Shown: positions 50,281 to 60,144, numbered from the stretch's first letter. The stretch: DNA of 64,000 nucleotides from TMP-24 sp041397305 (GCA_041397305.1 JAWKWX010000016.1:1-64000); one strand, 5' to 3'. Numbers and translations are program-made. The notes: generated from the sequence alone by a model not told the origin.

Positions 50281-51047
50281 CCGGTCACCACCACGCCGCC
50301 GTCGATCACCAAGGCCTGCCCGGTCATCATCTTCGAAATGTCCGAGGCGAGAAACAGGGTGCCACCCACGACATCCTCGGGCGCCAGCGTGTCCTTCAGG
50401 CACTGCCGGTCGATATGCGCGGCAAGCCCTTCGGGCGTCACCCACAGGTCCTTCTGCTTCTGCGTCAGCACCCAGCCGGGGGCGAGCGCGTTCACCCTGA
50501 TCCGGTCCGGCCCGAATTCGCGCGCGAGCGTGCGGGTCAGTCCGTTGATGCCGGAATTGGCCGTCACGTAAAGCGGATAGCCCGCATTGCCCATCATGTA
50601 GCTGATCGACGAAAAATTGACGATCGAGCCGCCGCCCGACGCCTTCATGCCGGGAATGACCGCCTGCGCCGCGAAGAAATAGGCCTTGAGATTGATCGCC
50701 ATCGACCAGTCCCAGAAGGCCTCGTCGGTCTCCATCGTCCTGTGGCGCTTGTCGTTGGCGGCATTGTTGACCAGCACGCGGACCGGCCCGTGCGCCCCGG
50801 CGGCCTGCGCGACGGCGGCCTTCAGCGCGGCGATGTCGGTGATGTCGCAGGGAATGAAGAGTGGCCGGTTGCCGGTCTCGTCCGCCATCTGATCACAAAA
50901 GGCCGTGGAGTCGGAGCGCTGCACGAAGGCGACCTTCGCGCCCTGCCTGAGGAAACCTTCGGTCAGGCTGGCGCCGATGCCCGATCCGCCGCCGGTGATG
51001 AAGACGGAGGCGCCTGCAAGGTCATGGAACGTGGCGTTCAAACCCAT
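50277..51047 (-). CDS. SDR family oxidoreductase with altered catalytic lysine
   Basis: A 256-residue short-chain dehydrogenase. The nucleotide-binding TGGGSGIG is at about residue 18, NNAAND near 94, the catalytic Ser147 and Tyr160 are in place, but the lysine of YxxxK is Asn164 (YVTAN; codon AAT). RVNALAPGWVLTQKQ is usual. It lies between the dehydratase and dgoK, so a role as galactose (or arabinose/fucose) 1-dehydrogenase is likely from context. The lost lysine, which lowers the Tyr pKa and binds the ribose, makes normal activity uncertain. Confidence 0.85.
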   Translation of the reverse strand: MGLNATFHDLAGASVFITGGGSGIGASLTEGFLRQGAKVAFVQRSDSTAFCDQMADETGNRPLFIPCDITDIAALKAAVAQAAGAHGPVRVLVNNAANDKRHRTMETDEAFWDWSMAINLKAYFFAAQAVIPGMKASGGGSIVNFSSISYMMGNAGYPLYVTANSGINGLTRTLAREFGPDRIRVNALAPGWVLTQKQKDLWVTPEGLAAHIDRQCLKDTLAPEDVVGGTLFLASDISKMMTGQALVIDGGVVVTG

Positions 51048-52756
51048 CAATGGCTCTCCCGCGTCACGGGCCGCGTGTCCTTGCCGACGAGGAAATCGAG
51101 GTCGGCACCCCGGTCGGCCTGCAGGACATGGTCGATATAGAGTTTCGCATAACCGCGCGTGTAGGGGCTTTCCTCGGGCGCCCATGCCGCGCGGCGGGTT
51201 GCAAGCTCCGCCTGGTCGACCAGAAGCTCCAGCACACCCGCCTTGGCAGAGACCCTGATCCGGTCGCCGGTCTTCACCAGCGCCAGCGTTCCGCCCGCCT
51301 GCGCCTCGGGCGAGACATGCAGGATCACCGTGCCGAAGGCGGTGCCGGACATGCGAGCGTCCGAAATGCGGATCATGTCGCGCACGCCCTGTTTCACCAG
51401 CGCGCGCGGGATCGGCATGTTGCCAACCTCCGGCATGCCCGGATAGCCCTTCGGACCGCAGCCCTTCAGGACTAGGATCGTCTCGGGCGTCACGGGCAGA
51501 TCCTCGCGGTCGATGTTGGCCTTCATGTCCTCGATACTCTTGAACACATGCGCGACGCCTTCATGTTCCAGCAGCGCGGGCGTCGCCGCCGAAGGTTTAA
51601 CGATGGCGCCGTTTGGCGCGAGATTGCCCTTCAGCACCCGGATGCCCGCTGCCGGTTTCACCGGATCGGCGAAGGGGCGGATCACGTCGCGGTTCCAGCA
51701 TTCCGCGCCTTCGGCATAGGCCGAGATATCCTTGCCCATGACCGTGGTGGCCTTGCGCAGATGGTCCCCGAGTTCCTTCAGCACCACGGGCATGCCGCCC
51801 GCATAGCAGAAATCCTCCATCAGGTACTTGCCCGACGGCATGCAGTTGACGAGGAGAGGAATGTCCGACCCGATCTCGAAATCCTCAAGCGCAAGGTCGA
51901 CGCCGACCCGGCCTGCGATGGCCAGCAGATGGACGACGGCGTTCGTCGAGCCGCCAACGGCGGCATTGGCGAGGATCGCGTTTTCGAAGGCCGCTCTCGT
52001 CATGACCTTCGAGGGGCGCAGGTCCTCGTCCACCATCTCGACGATCCGCCTGCCGGTCAGATGCGCCAGCGCCATGCGGCGGGCATCGACGGCGGGAAGG
52101 GCGGCATTGGTCGGAAGGCTCATGCCCATCGCCTCGACAAGGCTTGCCATGGTGGAGGCGGTTCCCATCGTCATGCAGACGCCTTTCGAGCGGCTCATGC
52201 CGGATTCCGCCGCCATGAAATCCTTCAAGGTCATTTCGCCCGCGCGGACAGCTTCGGAAAATTTCCACACGTCCGTGCCAGAGCCGATGTCCTTGCCCTG
52301 CCACTTGCCATTCAGCATCGGGCCGGAGGAGACGACGATGGCGGGCAGATCGACCGAGGCCGCGCCCATCAGCTGCCCCGGCGTGGTCTTGTCGCAGCCG
52401 CCCAAGAGCACCACGCCGTCCATCCCGTAGGCGCGGATCGATTCCTCGACATCCATCGCCAGAAGATTGCGAAAGAGCATGGCGGTCGGCTTCATCTGCG
52501 TTTCGCCGAGCGACATGACCGGGAATTCGACCGGAAAACCGCCCGCCTCCCACACACCGCGCTTCACCCCTTCGGCAAGGTCGCGAAGGCCGGAATTGCA
52601 GGGCGTGAGCTCCGACCAGGTGTTGCAGATGCCGATCACCGGGCGGCCGTCGAAGACATGGTCGGGGAAACCCTGGTTCTTCATCCAGGACCGGTGGATG
52701 AACCCGTCCTTGTCGAGCTTGCCATACCAGGCGCGGTTGCGGCGGTTCTTTGTCAT
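51047..52756 (-). CDS. IlvD/Edd family sugar-acid dehydratase (L-arabinonate/D-galactonate type)
   Basis: A 569-residue Fe-S dehydratase of the pentonate/hexonate group. Family residues are visible: GICNTWSELTPCNSGL (cluster Cys), LLGGCDKTTPGQLMGA, SKGVCMTMGTASTMA (cluster Cys) and SGTAFGTVILHVSPEA. The nearest characterised types are L-arabinonate dehydratases, some of which also take D-fuconate and D-galactonate. Next to dgoK and two galactosidases, D-galactonate to 2-keto-3-deoxygalactonate is the likely reaction. Start at ATG 52756 after GAAGG. Its last base overlaps the SDR start. Confidence 0.88.
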   Translation of the reverse strand: MTKNRRNRAWYGKLDKDGFIHRSWMKNQGFPDHVFDGRPVIGICNTWSELTPCNSGLRDLAEGVKRGVWEAGGFPVEFPVMSLGETQMKPTAMLFRNLLAMDVEESIRAYGMDGVVLLGGCDKTTPGQLMGAASVDLPAIVVSSGPMLNGKWQGKDIGSGTDVWKFSEAVRAGEMTLKDFMAAESGMSRSKGVCMTMGTASTMASLVEAMGMSLPTNAALPAVDARRMALAHLTGRRIVEMVDEDLRPSKVMTRAAFENAILANAAVGGSTNAVVHLLAIAGRVGVDLALEDFEIGSDIPLLVNCMPSGKYLMEDFCYAGGMPVVLKELGDHLRKATTVMGKDISAYAEGAECWNRDVIRPFADPVKPAAGIRVLKGNLAPNGAIVKPSAATPALLEHEGVAHVFKSIEDMKANIDREDLPVTPETILVLKGCGPKGYPGMPEVGNMPIPRALVKQGVRDMIRISDARMSGTAFGTVILHVSPEAQAGGTLALVKTGDRIRVSAKAGVLELLVDQAELATRRAAWAPEESPYTRGYAKLYIDHVLQADRGADLDFLVGKDTRPVTRESH

Positions 52757-52787
52757 GTTACCTTCGGGAATTGCGGACAGTTGGGGA

Positions 52788-52821
52788 GCCTCCGGCGGAG
52801 GTATTTGGGCCAAGATGAAAG
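52788..52821 (+). repeat. Interspersed element with short hairpin
   Basis: A CCTCC/GGAGG hairpin is followed by TATTTGGGCCAAGATGAAAG. It lies between melA and the dehydratase gene and resembles the element at 15154. The hairpin plus TATTT could act as a weak terminator. Confidence 0.5.
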
Positions 52822-52829
52822 GGCAACTC

Positions 52830-54185
52830 TCATGCGGCCCTTGCCTTCCGCGCCCAAGGCGGCAGCCAGTCGCCATGGGCAGTGATCAGATCGTCCATCA
52901 GGGCGCGGATCTGGCCAAGGTCAAGCTCGGCCGCCGTATGCGGATCGAGCATTGCGGCATGGTAGATATGGTCGCGGTTCTCGGTCAGGAGGGCGGCGAC
53001 CGTCAGCTCCTGCACATTCACATTGCTGCGCATCAGCGCGGTCAGCTGCGGGGCGAGGTCTGTGACGGGCGTCGGCTGGATTCCGTTCGCATCAACAAGG
53101 CAGGGCACTTCGACCGCACAGCCCTCGGGCAGTTGCGGGATGAGGCCACGGTTCGCCACATTGCCGTAGATGACCGCAGGCGTGCCGGTCTTGACCGCAT
53201 TCATGATCGTGGCGGCATATTCGTGGCTTTGCTTCACCTCTATCCGGTCTGCCGTGCGATAGGCCTCGGCCTGTGCCTTCCAGGAAGCGGCCTGTTCCTC
53301 GCAGCGCTTGGGATATTCGTCGAGCGGGATGCGGAAGCGCTCGATCAGGTCGGGGCGGTGGGATTTGATGAACCAGGGCACATATTCGGCGAAATGTTCC
53401 GAGCTTTCGGTGACGAAATGGCCGAAGTGCTTCATCACCTCATAGCGGACGAGGTTCGGGCAGCGCGGGTTCCAGCTGCTTTCAAGCGGGATGCGGCCCG
53501 CGCGGTAGCCGTCGCGGAGCGCGGGGTAAAGGTCGCGGATCGTGCCGTCCGGTTGGCGCTGGCCGAACTCGAGATAGAAGGCCATGTGGTTGATGCCGCC
53601 CGCCCGGTAGACGAGCGTTTCGGGGTCGATCCCGAGATCGCGCGCCAGCTCATGGGCAGTGCCCTGCACCGAATGGCAAAGGCCCACCTGGCGGATATCC
53701 GGGTAGCGCGCGGCGATCGCCCAGGTGTTGATCGCCATCGGGTTGACGTATTGCAGCAGGATCGCGTCCGGGCAGAGGGTGCGCATATCCTCGCAGATCG
53801 CCCAGAGGTGCGGCACGGTCCTCAAGGCCCGCATGATGCCGCCGACGCCCAGCGTATCGGCAATGGTCTGGCGCAGGCCATGCGCTTTCGGCACGTCGAA
53901 GTCGGTGACGGTGCAGGGCCGGTAGCCGCCGATCTGGAAGGCGACGATCACGAAATCCGCGCCGTCGAGCGCCGCCCGGCGGTCGGTGTGGGTTTCCACT
54001 TTCGCGCCGGTGCCGAGGGTCGCGACCAGTTTCCGCGCGACCAGCGCGCTTTCGGCCAGCCGTTCACTGTCGATGTCCATCAGTGCGATGGTCGCATCGG
54101 CAAGCGCGGGGACATTCAGCGCATCGCCGATGATGTTCTTCATGAAGACGGTCGATCCCGCACCGATGAAGGCGATTCTGGTCAT
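52830..54185 (-). CDS. melA: Alpha-galactosidase, GH4 family (MelA-like)
   Basis: A 451-residue NAD- and metal-dependent glycosidase of family GH4. The dinucleotide motif is FIGAGSTVF at the N-terminus, the metal-binding LCHSVQGT and GINHMAFYLEF motifs follow, and NPMAINTWA is the GH4 consensus. It hydrolyses alpha-galactosides such as melibiose or galactosylglycerol. The ATG at 54185 overlaps the permease stop. A longer upstream frame is antisense to none but is out of the family. Cytoplasmic. Confidence 0.92.
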   Translation of the reverse strand: MTRIAFIGAGSTVFMKNIIGDALNVPALADATIALMDIDSERLAESALVARKLVATLGTGAKVETHTDRRAALDGADFVIVAFQIGGYRPCTVTDFDVPKAHGLRQTIADTLGVGGIMRALRTVPHLWAICEDMRTLCPDAILLQYVNPMAINTWAIAARYPDIRQVGLCHSVQGTAHELARDLGIDPETLVYRAGGINHMAFYLEFGQRQPDGTIRDLYPALRDGYRAGRIPLESSWNPRCPNLVRYEVMKHFGHFVTESSEHFAEYVPWFIKSHRPDLIERFRIPLDEYPKRCEEQAASWKAQAEAYRTADRIEVKQSHEYAATIMNAVKTGTPAVIYGNVANRGLIPQLPEGCAVEVPCLVDANGIQPTPVTDLAPQLTALMRSNVNVQELTVAALLTENRDHIYHAAMLDPHTAAELDLGQIRALMDDLITAHGDWLPPWARKARAA

Positions 54186-55027
54186 TTGACCGCTCCGAGT
54201 GTCAGACCGGCGATGAAATGCCGCTGCATGAGGAAGAACATGGCCACGGGGGGCAGGGCGGCGAGGATCGAGCCCGCGCTGACCAGATGCCATTGCGCGA
54301 TCCACTGGCCGTTTAGCGAGGAGAGGCCAGCCGTGATCGGCTGCGACTCCGGCGAGTTCGACAGGACCGTGGCCCAGAAGAAATCGTTCCAGATGAAGGT
54401 GAAGATCAGGACCGAGAGCGCCGCGATCGCGGGCCGCATCAAGGGCAGGACGACGTACCAGAAGATCCGGACCTCGCTGACGCCTTCGACGCGCGCGGCC
54501 TCGATCAGTTCGAACGGCAAGGCCTTGATGAAATTGCGCATGAAGAGCGTGCAGAAGCCGGTCTGGAAGGCGATGTGAAAGAGCGCGAGCCCGTACCAGG
54601 TGTTGTACATGCCCAGCTGCAGGGTCAGATCGCGCACCGGCACCATCAGGATCTGGAAGGGCACGAAATTGCCGGCGACGAAGAGGAAGAAGACCAGAAG
54701 GTTGGAGCGGAAGCGGTAGATCGCCAGCGCGAAACCGGTCATGCACGACAGGGCCACGGCGCCGATCACCGTCGGGACGGTGACCTTGAAGGAATTCAGC
54801 ATATAGGCGCCCATCGGCGAATTGGCGAAGACGTCTCGGTAATTCGAAAAGGCGAGCGCCGAGGGCAGGCCAAAGTAATTGCCCTGCGCGAGGTCCGAAG
54901 CCGGGCGCACCGAGGTGACGGCGACGCCGATCAGCGGCAGGAGCCAGAGGACCAGCGCGACCGGCACGGCGATCTTGTAAAGCCATTGGGTGGGGGCGGA
55001 TGTCTGTTCGATGGGTCTGGGAAACAT
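54182..55027 (-). CDS. Carbohydrate ABC transporter permease (MalG-type)
   Basis: A 281-residue permease with six hydrophobic segments and an EAA loop IEAARVEGVSEVRIFWYVVLP. It is the second permease of the galactoside importer, ten bases after the first. Overlaps melA by 4 bp, which ties import to hydrolysis. Confidence 0.92.
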   Translation of the reverse strand: MFPRPIEQTSAPTQWLYKIAVPVALVLWLLPLIGVAVTSVRPASDLAQGNYFGLPSALAFSNYRDVFANSPMGAYMLNSFKVTVPTVIGAVALSCMTGFALAIYRFRSNLLVFFLFVAGNFVPFQILMVPVRDLTLQLGMYNTWYGLALFHIAFQTGFCTLFMRNFIKALPFELIEAARVEGVSEVRIFWYVVLPLMRPAIAALSVLIFTFIWNDFFWATVLSNSPESQPITAGLSSLNGQWIAQWHLVSAGSILAALPPVAMFFLMQRHFIAGLTLGAVK

Positions 55028-55037
55028 CGCGGGCCCC

Positions 55038-55925
55038 TTACCGTTCGGCTTCGTCGCGCCACATCTTCCAGATGAAGCCCGAGATGAAGACCATCATGAT
55101 CGCGAAGAGAACGACCGCGATCGCCGCGCCATAGCCCATGCGATAGCCGTATTCGCTGAGCGCCTGTTCGTACATGTAGAAGGAAAGGACCCGCGACGAA
55201 CCGTAGGGCCCGCCGTCGGTCATGATCGACACGAGGTCGAAGGACCGGAGCGCCCCGATCACCGTGACCACGACCGCGATGAAGGTCGCGGGCCGAAGTT
55301 GCGGCAGGACGACATACCAGAGCATGCGCCAGCCCTTGGCGCCATCCAGCCGCGCCGCCTCGATCTGGTCGGGCGCGACATTGTTTAGGCCGGTCAGGTA
55401 CAGGATCATCACATAGGCGATCTGCGGCCAGAGGCCTGCCGCGATGATGCCGTAGGTGACATAGCGGTCATCGGCGAGGATCGCGATGCCCTGGCCGGTC
55501 AGAAGCTCGATCAGCTTGTAGAAAAGGCCGAAGCCGGGCGCGTAGAACCAGGAAAAGATCAGGCCGACCACGACCTGGGAAATCACGAACGGAAAGAAGA
55601 AGAGCGACTTGTAAAGCCGCATGCCGGCGATCGTCTGGTTGAGGAAGATCGCGATCATCAGGCCCGCCGGAACGGCGAGGAGATAAAGCAAAAGCCAGAT
55701 GACGTTGTTCCTCAGCGAGGTGTAGAAGGCGTCATCATCCAAAAGCTCGACATAGTTCGCGGTGCCGATCCATATCTTCTCGCCCAGCCCGTCCCAGTCG
55801 TAGAGGCTGATCCACATGCTCTGAAAGATCGGGATGATCACATAGACCGCGAACATGAGCATGCCGGGCGCCAGGAAAAGCCAGGGCGCGATGCGGCGCT
55901 GGTTCGATTTCCAGAAGTCGGTCAT
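55038..55925 (-). CDS. Carbohydrate ABC transporter permease (MalF-type)
   Basis: A 295-residue permease with six hydrophobic segments. The EAA loop is IEAARLDGAKGWRMLWYVVLP. It follows the binding-protein gene by 58 bp and forms the channel with the MalG-type partner. Confidence 0.92.
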   Translation of the reverse strand: MTDFWKSNQRRIAPWLFLAPGMLMFAVYVIIPIFQSMWISLYDWDGLGEKIWIGTANYVELLDDDAFYTSLRNNVIWLLLYLLAVPAGLMIAIFLNQTIAGMRLYKSLFFFPFVISQVVVGLIFSWFYAPGFGLFYKLIELLTGQGIAILADDRYVTYGIIAAGLWPQIAYVMILYLTGLNNVAPDQIEAARLDGAKGWRMLWYVVLPQLRPATFIAVVVTVIGALRSFDLVSIMTDGGPYGSSRVLSFYMYEQALSEYGYRMGYGAAIAVVLFAIMMVFISGFIWKMWRDEAER

Positions 55926-55983
55926 GGCCTTGCCTTGCGTCCGGAAGGGCCGGGCGACGCAACCGCCGCCCGGCCATGTGCGA

Positions 55984-57231
55984 TTACTGATAGACCTTCT
56001 GGCGGATCTTCTCGAGCCGTTCGAGGATCGCGTCGAGATTTTCCGGCTTCACCATGAATTCCTGGAAGCCTTCCATCCCGGCCTTGGCCATTTCGGCGGG
56101 CGCGTCGCGGTCGAAGAACTGCGCGATTCCGCCGTCCGCGGTCGACAGCATCTCAAATCCCGCCTGCAGGAACGGATCGTCGGCAACGGTCGACGCCTTG
56201 TTGATCGGCAGTTGGCCCATCGCGGCATTGATCTTGTTCTGGGCGTCCGCCGTGCCGAGATAGGCGAGGAACTTCTTCGCATCATCGACATTCTTGGCAC
56301 CCGACGGGATATGGACCGTGTCGGTCGGGGCCTCTTCGGCGCGGGCGAGGCCGGGGGTGATTTCCGGGAAACCCATGAAGCCCAGATTGTCGTTCGTCAT
56401 TCCGCCTTCCTTGAAGACGGCGACGGCGAAGTTGCCCATCACATAATTCGCGGCCTTGCCCTGCACCAGAAGTGCGGCCGCATCCTGCCAGTCGATCGCG
56501 GCATGGTTCTTGGTGATATAGGGCTGGATTTTGGCCCATTCCGCAAAGACCGCCTTCACCTTGTCGTCGGTCCAGGCGACCTTGCCCGCCGTCAGGTCCA
56601 TGTGGAACTGGTAGCCATTGGTCCTGAGGTCGAGATAGTCGAAAATGCCGGCTCCGGGCCACAGCGCCTTGGTTCCGGTGGTGATGCAGTCGATCCCCGC
56701 GGCCGCGAATTTCTCGCAGTTGGAGACGAACTGATCCCAGCTCACGCCTTCAGGGCCGGGCAGGTCGACACCCGCTGCCTTGTAGGCGTCGCGGTTATAG
56801 TAGATGCCCCACTGATAGTAGGTGTAGGGGACACCCCATTGCTTGCCGTCGATGGTCATCGAGGCAAGCGCGGAACCGAGCGAGTCCTTCAGCCCGTTCG
56901 CTTCCCAGACGTCCGAGACATCCATGAACTGGCCCGATGTGACGAAGGGCGCCATGCGGTTGCCCGCGTACCAGTTGGCGAGGTCGGGCGCGTCCGCGGT
57001 CAGGAAGTTCCGGATCGCGGTCTTGTAGCCTTCATGGTCGAAGTTGTTCAGCTGGATGTCGATGTCGGGGTTTGCGGCCTCGAAGTCGGCGATCACCTGT
57101 TCCATCGCCGCGAGCGGCGCCGGATCGTAGTCGGCATTGTATTTCACGATGCGCTTGTCCTGGGCGACGGCGGCTGTCGTCATCAGCAAAGCCGCTGTCA
57201 GGGCGAGCGCGCCCCTTGCGTAATGGACCAT
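55984..57231 (-). CDS. Galactoside ABC transporter substrate-binding protein
   Basis: A 415-residue periplasmic solute-binding protein. The signal peptide is ALALTAALLMTTAAVAQ, cleaved before DKRIVKYNADYDP. LAAMEQVIADFEAANPDIDI is the standard start of lobe I. ATG 57231 has GAGGA five bases upstream; an ATG at 57255 adds an unlikely extension. It is first in the unit and has a clear promoter. Substrate inferred from the two galactosidases. Confidence 0.9.
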   Translation of the reverse strand: MVHYARGALALTAALLMTTAAVAQDKRIVKYNADYDPAPLAAMEQVIADFEAANPDIDIQLNNFDHEGYKTAIRNFLTADAPDLANWYAGNRMAPFVTSGQFMDVSDVWEANGLKDSLGSALASMTIDGKQWGVPYTYYQWGIYYNRDAYKAAGVDLPGPEGVSWDQFVSNCEKFAAAGIDCITTGTKALWPGAGIFDYLDLRTNGYQFHMDLTAGKVAWTDDKVKAVFAEWAKIQPYITKNHAAIDWQDAAALLVQGKAANYVMGNFAVAVFKEGGMTNDNLGFMGFPEITPGLARAEEAPTDTVHIPSGAKNVDDAKKFLAYLGTADAQNKINAAMGQLPINKASTVADDPFLQAGFEMLSTADGGIAQFFDRDAPAEMAKAGMEGFQEFMVKPENLDAILERLEKIRQKVYQ

Positions 57232-57261
57232 TTTATCCTCCCGATTTGGTTCCATTAAGTG

Positions 57262-57313
57262 AAACTATGTCTTGAATATTGAAAACTATGTCCGCTATCA
57301 TCCAACCTGTCAA
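57262..57313 (-). promoter_or_regulatory. Galactoside operon promoter with direct-repeat operators
   Basis: On the minus strand, -35 TTGACA (57308-57313) and -10 CATAGT (57285-57290) are 17 bp apart. The 10-bp word AAACTATGTC (plus-strand) occurs at 57262-57271 and 57283-57292, exactly 21 bp apart. The second copy covers the -10, the first lies just downstream of the start point. Probable sites for the divergent IclR regulator. Confidence 0.6.
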
Positions 57314-57335
57314 CTGAGTCGCAAGGGTCGGGCGC

Positions 57336-58121
57336 ATGGGCGGCGAAGGTCATGCCGACGGAACGGTGGGGAAGGCACTGGATGTGCTTGAAATGGTTGC
57401 CGACCAGGGCGGCCCGGTGCGCTTTTCCGACCTTCTGGAGATTTCGCGCTATCCCAAGGCAACGCTCTACCGCCTGCTGCAGACGCTGGTGAACCAGGGG
57501 ATGCTGTCGCAAGATGCGGGCAGCGGCGCCTACAGGCTCGGCGTCAGGCTCGTCCGGCTTGCACACAATGCCTGGGCGCAAAGCTCGCTCGCGCCGCTGG
57601 CGCGGCCCCATCTCGATGCGCTCGCGGCAGAGGTGGGCGAGGCGATCCATCTGGCGCAGATCGACAATGGCCATATCCTCTTCGTCGACAAGCGCAAGTC
57701 GACCGACATGTTCGAGACGCTCGCCCAGGCGGGGCGGGTGGCGCCGGCCTATTGCACCGGGGTGGGCAAGGCGATCCTGGCCTTCCTGCCGCAGGCGGCG
57801 CGCGACAAGGTCATGCCGCAGCAGTCCTTTCACCCCTATACGCCCGCGACCCATACCGATCCGGCTTCGCTGTTGGCCGAGCTCGGGATCATCCGCGCCG
57901 AAGGTGTCGCCTTCGACCGGGAGGAGCACGAGCGCGGCATCATCTCGATCGCGGCGCCGATCCAGTTGCGTTCGGGCCGGGTCATCGGGGCGGTGTCGAT
58001 CGCGACCTCGACCTCGCGCCACACGCTTGAGGAGTTGAGTGCGCTGAAACCCCGGCTTCTTCACTGCGCCGCAGCCATCGGCGCGGAAGCGGAGAACTGG
58101 CAGTTTCCGGAGATTTTCTAG
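57336..58121 (+). CDS. IclR family transcriptional regulator
   Basis: A 261-residue IclR-type regulator. The N-terminal winged helix (about residues 10-70) includes FSDLLEISRYPKATLYRLLQ and the effector domain (about 80-255) ends with the usual GVAFDREEHERGIISIAAPI (seen as DREEHERGIISIAAPI) and IGAVSIATSTSRHT. It is divergent from the galactoside operon, with which it shares a 104-bp control region. Probably a repressor relieved by a galactose-derived acid. The ATPase gene follows by 12 bp. Confidence 0.9.
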   Translation: MGGEGHADGTVGKALDVLEMVADQGGPVRFSDLLEISRYPKATLYRLLQTLVNQGMLSQDAGSGAYRLGVRLVRLAHNAWAQSSLAPLARPHLDALAAEVGEAIHLAQIDNGHILFVDKRKSTDMFETLAQAGRVAPAYCTGVGKAILAFLPQAARDKVMPQQSFHPYTPATHTDPASLLAELGIIRAEGVAFDREEHERGIISIAAPIQLRSGRVIGAVSIATSTSRHTLEELSALKPRLLHCAAAIGAEAENWQFPEIF

Positions 58122-58133
58122 CGGAGGGATGGA

Positions 58134-59195
<1,062 letters not shown>

Positions 59196-59543
59196 TCCGC
59201 CCTTGCGAGGCAGCGTTGGAAGGAGCCGCTTTTCGGCCAGCCCCGGCGCATGCAAACCGGCTTTTCTTCCAGCTTCCCCCTGCGGCGGTCTGTCGGCGTG
59301 GTGTTTGCCCCGCTGCCGTGGCCGGTTGAGAGGCCGTTCGCCTTGCCGCAGAAGGGCAAGAGCGCCGGGCCGCGAGTTCCACCGAAAATCCCGTCCCGCA
59401 AGCGTCGGTCACCCGTCCCGCATCCGTCCCGCATCCGTCCCGACGGGGGCGAACGGAAGGGCAAGGGTCTGGAAAGGGGTGGAGGGGCGCTCGCGAGACG
59501 GAAGGGCGCCGAAATCCTTCAAGGATTTCGGACCGATTTCTGT
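59196..59543. other. Non-coding stretch with tandem repeats and hairpins
   Basis: No gene is evident. An 11-bp unit CATCCGTCCCG is repeated at 59421-59442, with a partial third copy before it. Two adjoining palindromes lie at the right end. Confidence 0.6.
59411..59442. repeat. 11-bp tandem repeat
   Basis: CATCCGTCCCG occurs at 59421-59431 and 59432-59442, preceded by a partial copy ACCCGTCCCG at 59411-59420. Confidence 0.7.
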
Positions 59544-59555
59544 TCAAGAAATCGG
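59509..59555. repeat. Pair of adjoining palindromes
   Basis: The first has arms CCGAAATCC and GGATTTCGG (59509-59531, loop TTCAA). The second has arms CCGATTTCT and AGAAATCGG (59533-59555, loop GTTCA). The second covers the stop of the small frameshifted gene. They look like REP-type elements. Confidence 0.6.
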
Positions 59556-59800
59556 CGGCGGCGCGGGGGAAGAGGTCAGCCAGCGGACGGCGGCGCGGTT
59601 GCAGAATATAATGATCTGGCCGCTGTTTTCTGCCACCTGATAGCCCCGGCGCTGCACCTCGCCAAAAAGCGATCCATGCCCGCGAACCGTTCGATATCCC
59701 GCGCCTTGCGGCGGATCACGGCACCGTCTTGCACCGCCTTCGAGGTGAAGAGGTCCCTGAGCCAGATGTCCGGCGCGAGTGGTGAGTTGAGGTTGCGCAT
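59544..59800 (-). pseudogene. Frameshifted small conserved protein (phosphoribosylanthranilate-isomerase-annotated type)
   Basis: The protein begins at ATG 59800 (MRNLNSPLAPDIWLRDLF, then TSKAVQDGAVIRRKARDIER) and reads on to about residue 48. There the continuation ...RRGYQVAENSGQIIIFCNRA lies in another frame and ends at a TGA at 59544-59546. Joining the two at about 59661-59668 (an A5 run on the plus strand) restores one protein of about 85 residues. I recall small Rhodobacterales proteins of this kind, often loosely annotated as phosphoribosylanthranilate isomerase. One base appears lost; a sequencing error in the homopolymer is possible. Confidence 0.55.
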
Positions 59801-59989
59801 GGGCGCAAGGTTGCGCGCTTGTGGTTAGCGAAGCGTTAAGGCGGATCAGGTGGCGCAACGCGTCAGCACCCCCCAATGCGCGGGGCCATCGCCACGCGCA
59901 CGGCGACCGGCCCGAGCAGACCGCCCGGGCGGCCCAAAGCCGCACGGGCAGCGCCTCCCAGCCGCGCCACGGGCGCGGCGTTCTTCGGG

Positions 59990-60012
59990 GAAACGTGCCA
60001 CCGGCACGTTTC
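59990..60012. repeat. Palindrome GAAACGTGCC / GGCACGTTTC
   Basis: Perfect 10-bp arms with an ACC loop. It shares its layout with the palindrome at 60145. Confidence 0.65.
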
Positions 60013-60144
60013 TGATCCCTCATCACCCCCCCGGGCGGCGGGGGCATTCGCCCCCACCGGGGCGAGCGCCGACCGTGCCCCAATCGTCCGGTCTTGCTGA
60101 GAGCCCCTTGGCGCTGCCTTGCGTCAGCGCCAATCGGACCGGGT

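Noticed and set aside
59398..59450. Possible CRISPR array
   Set aside because: The units are 11 bp, adjacent without spacers. It is a simple tandem repeat and no cas gene is present.
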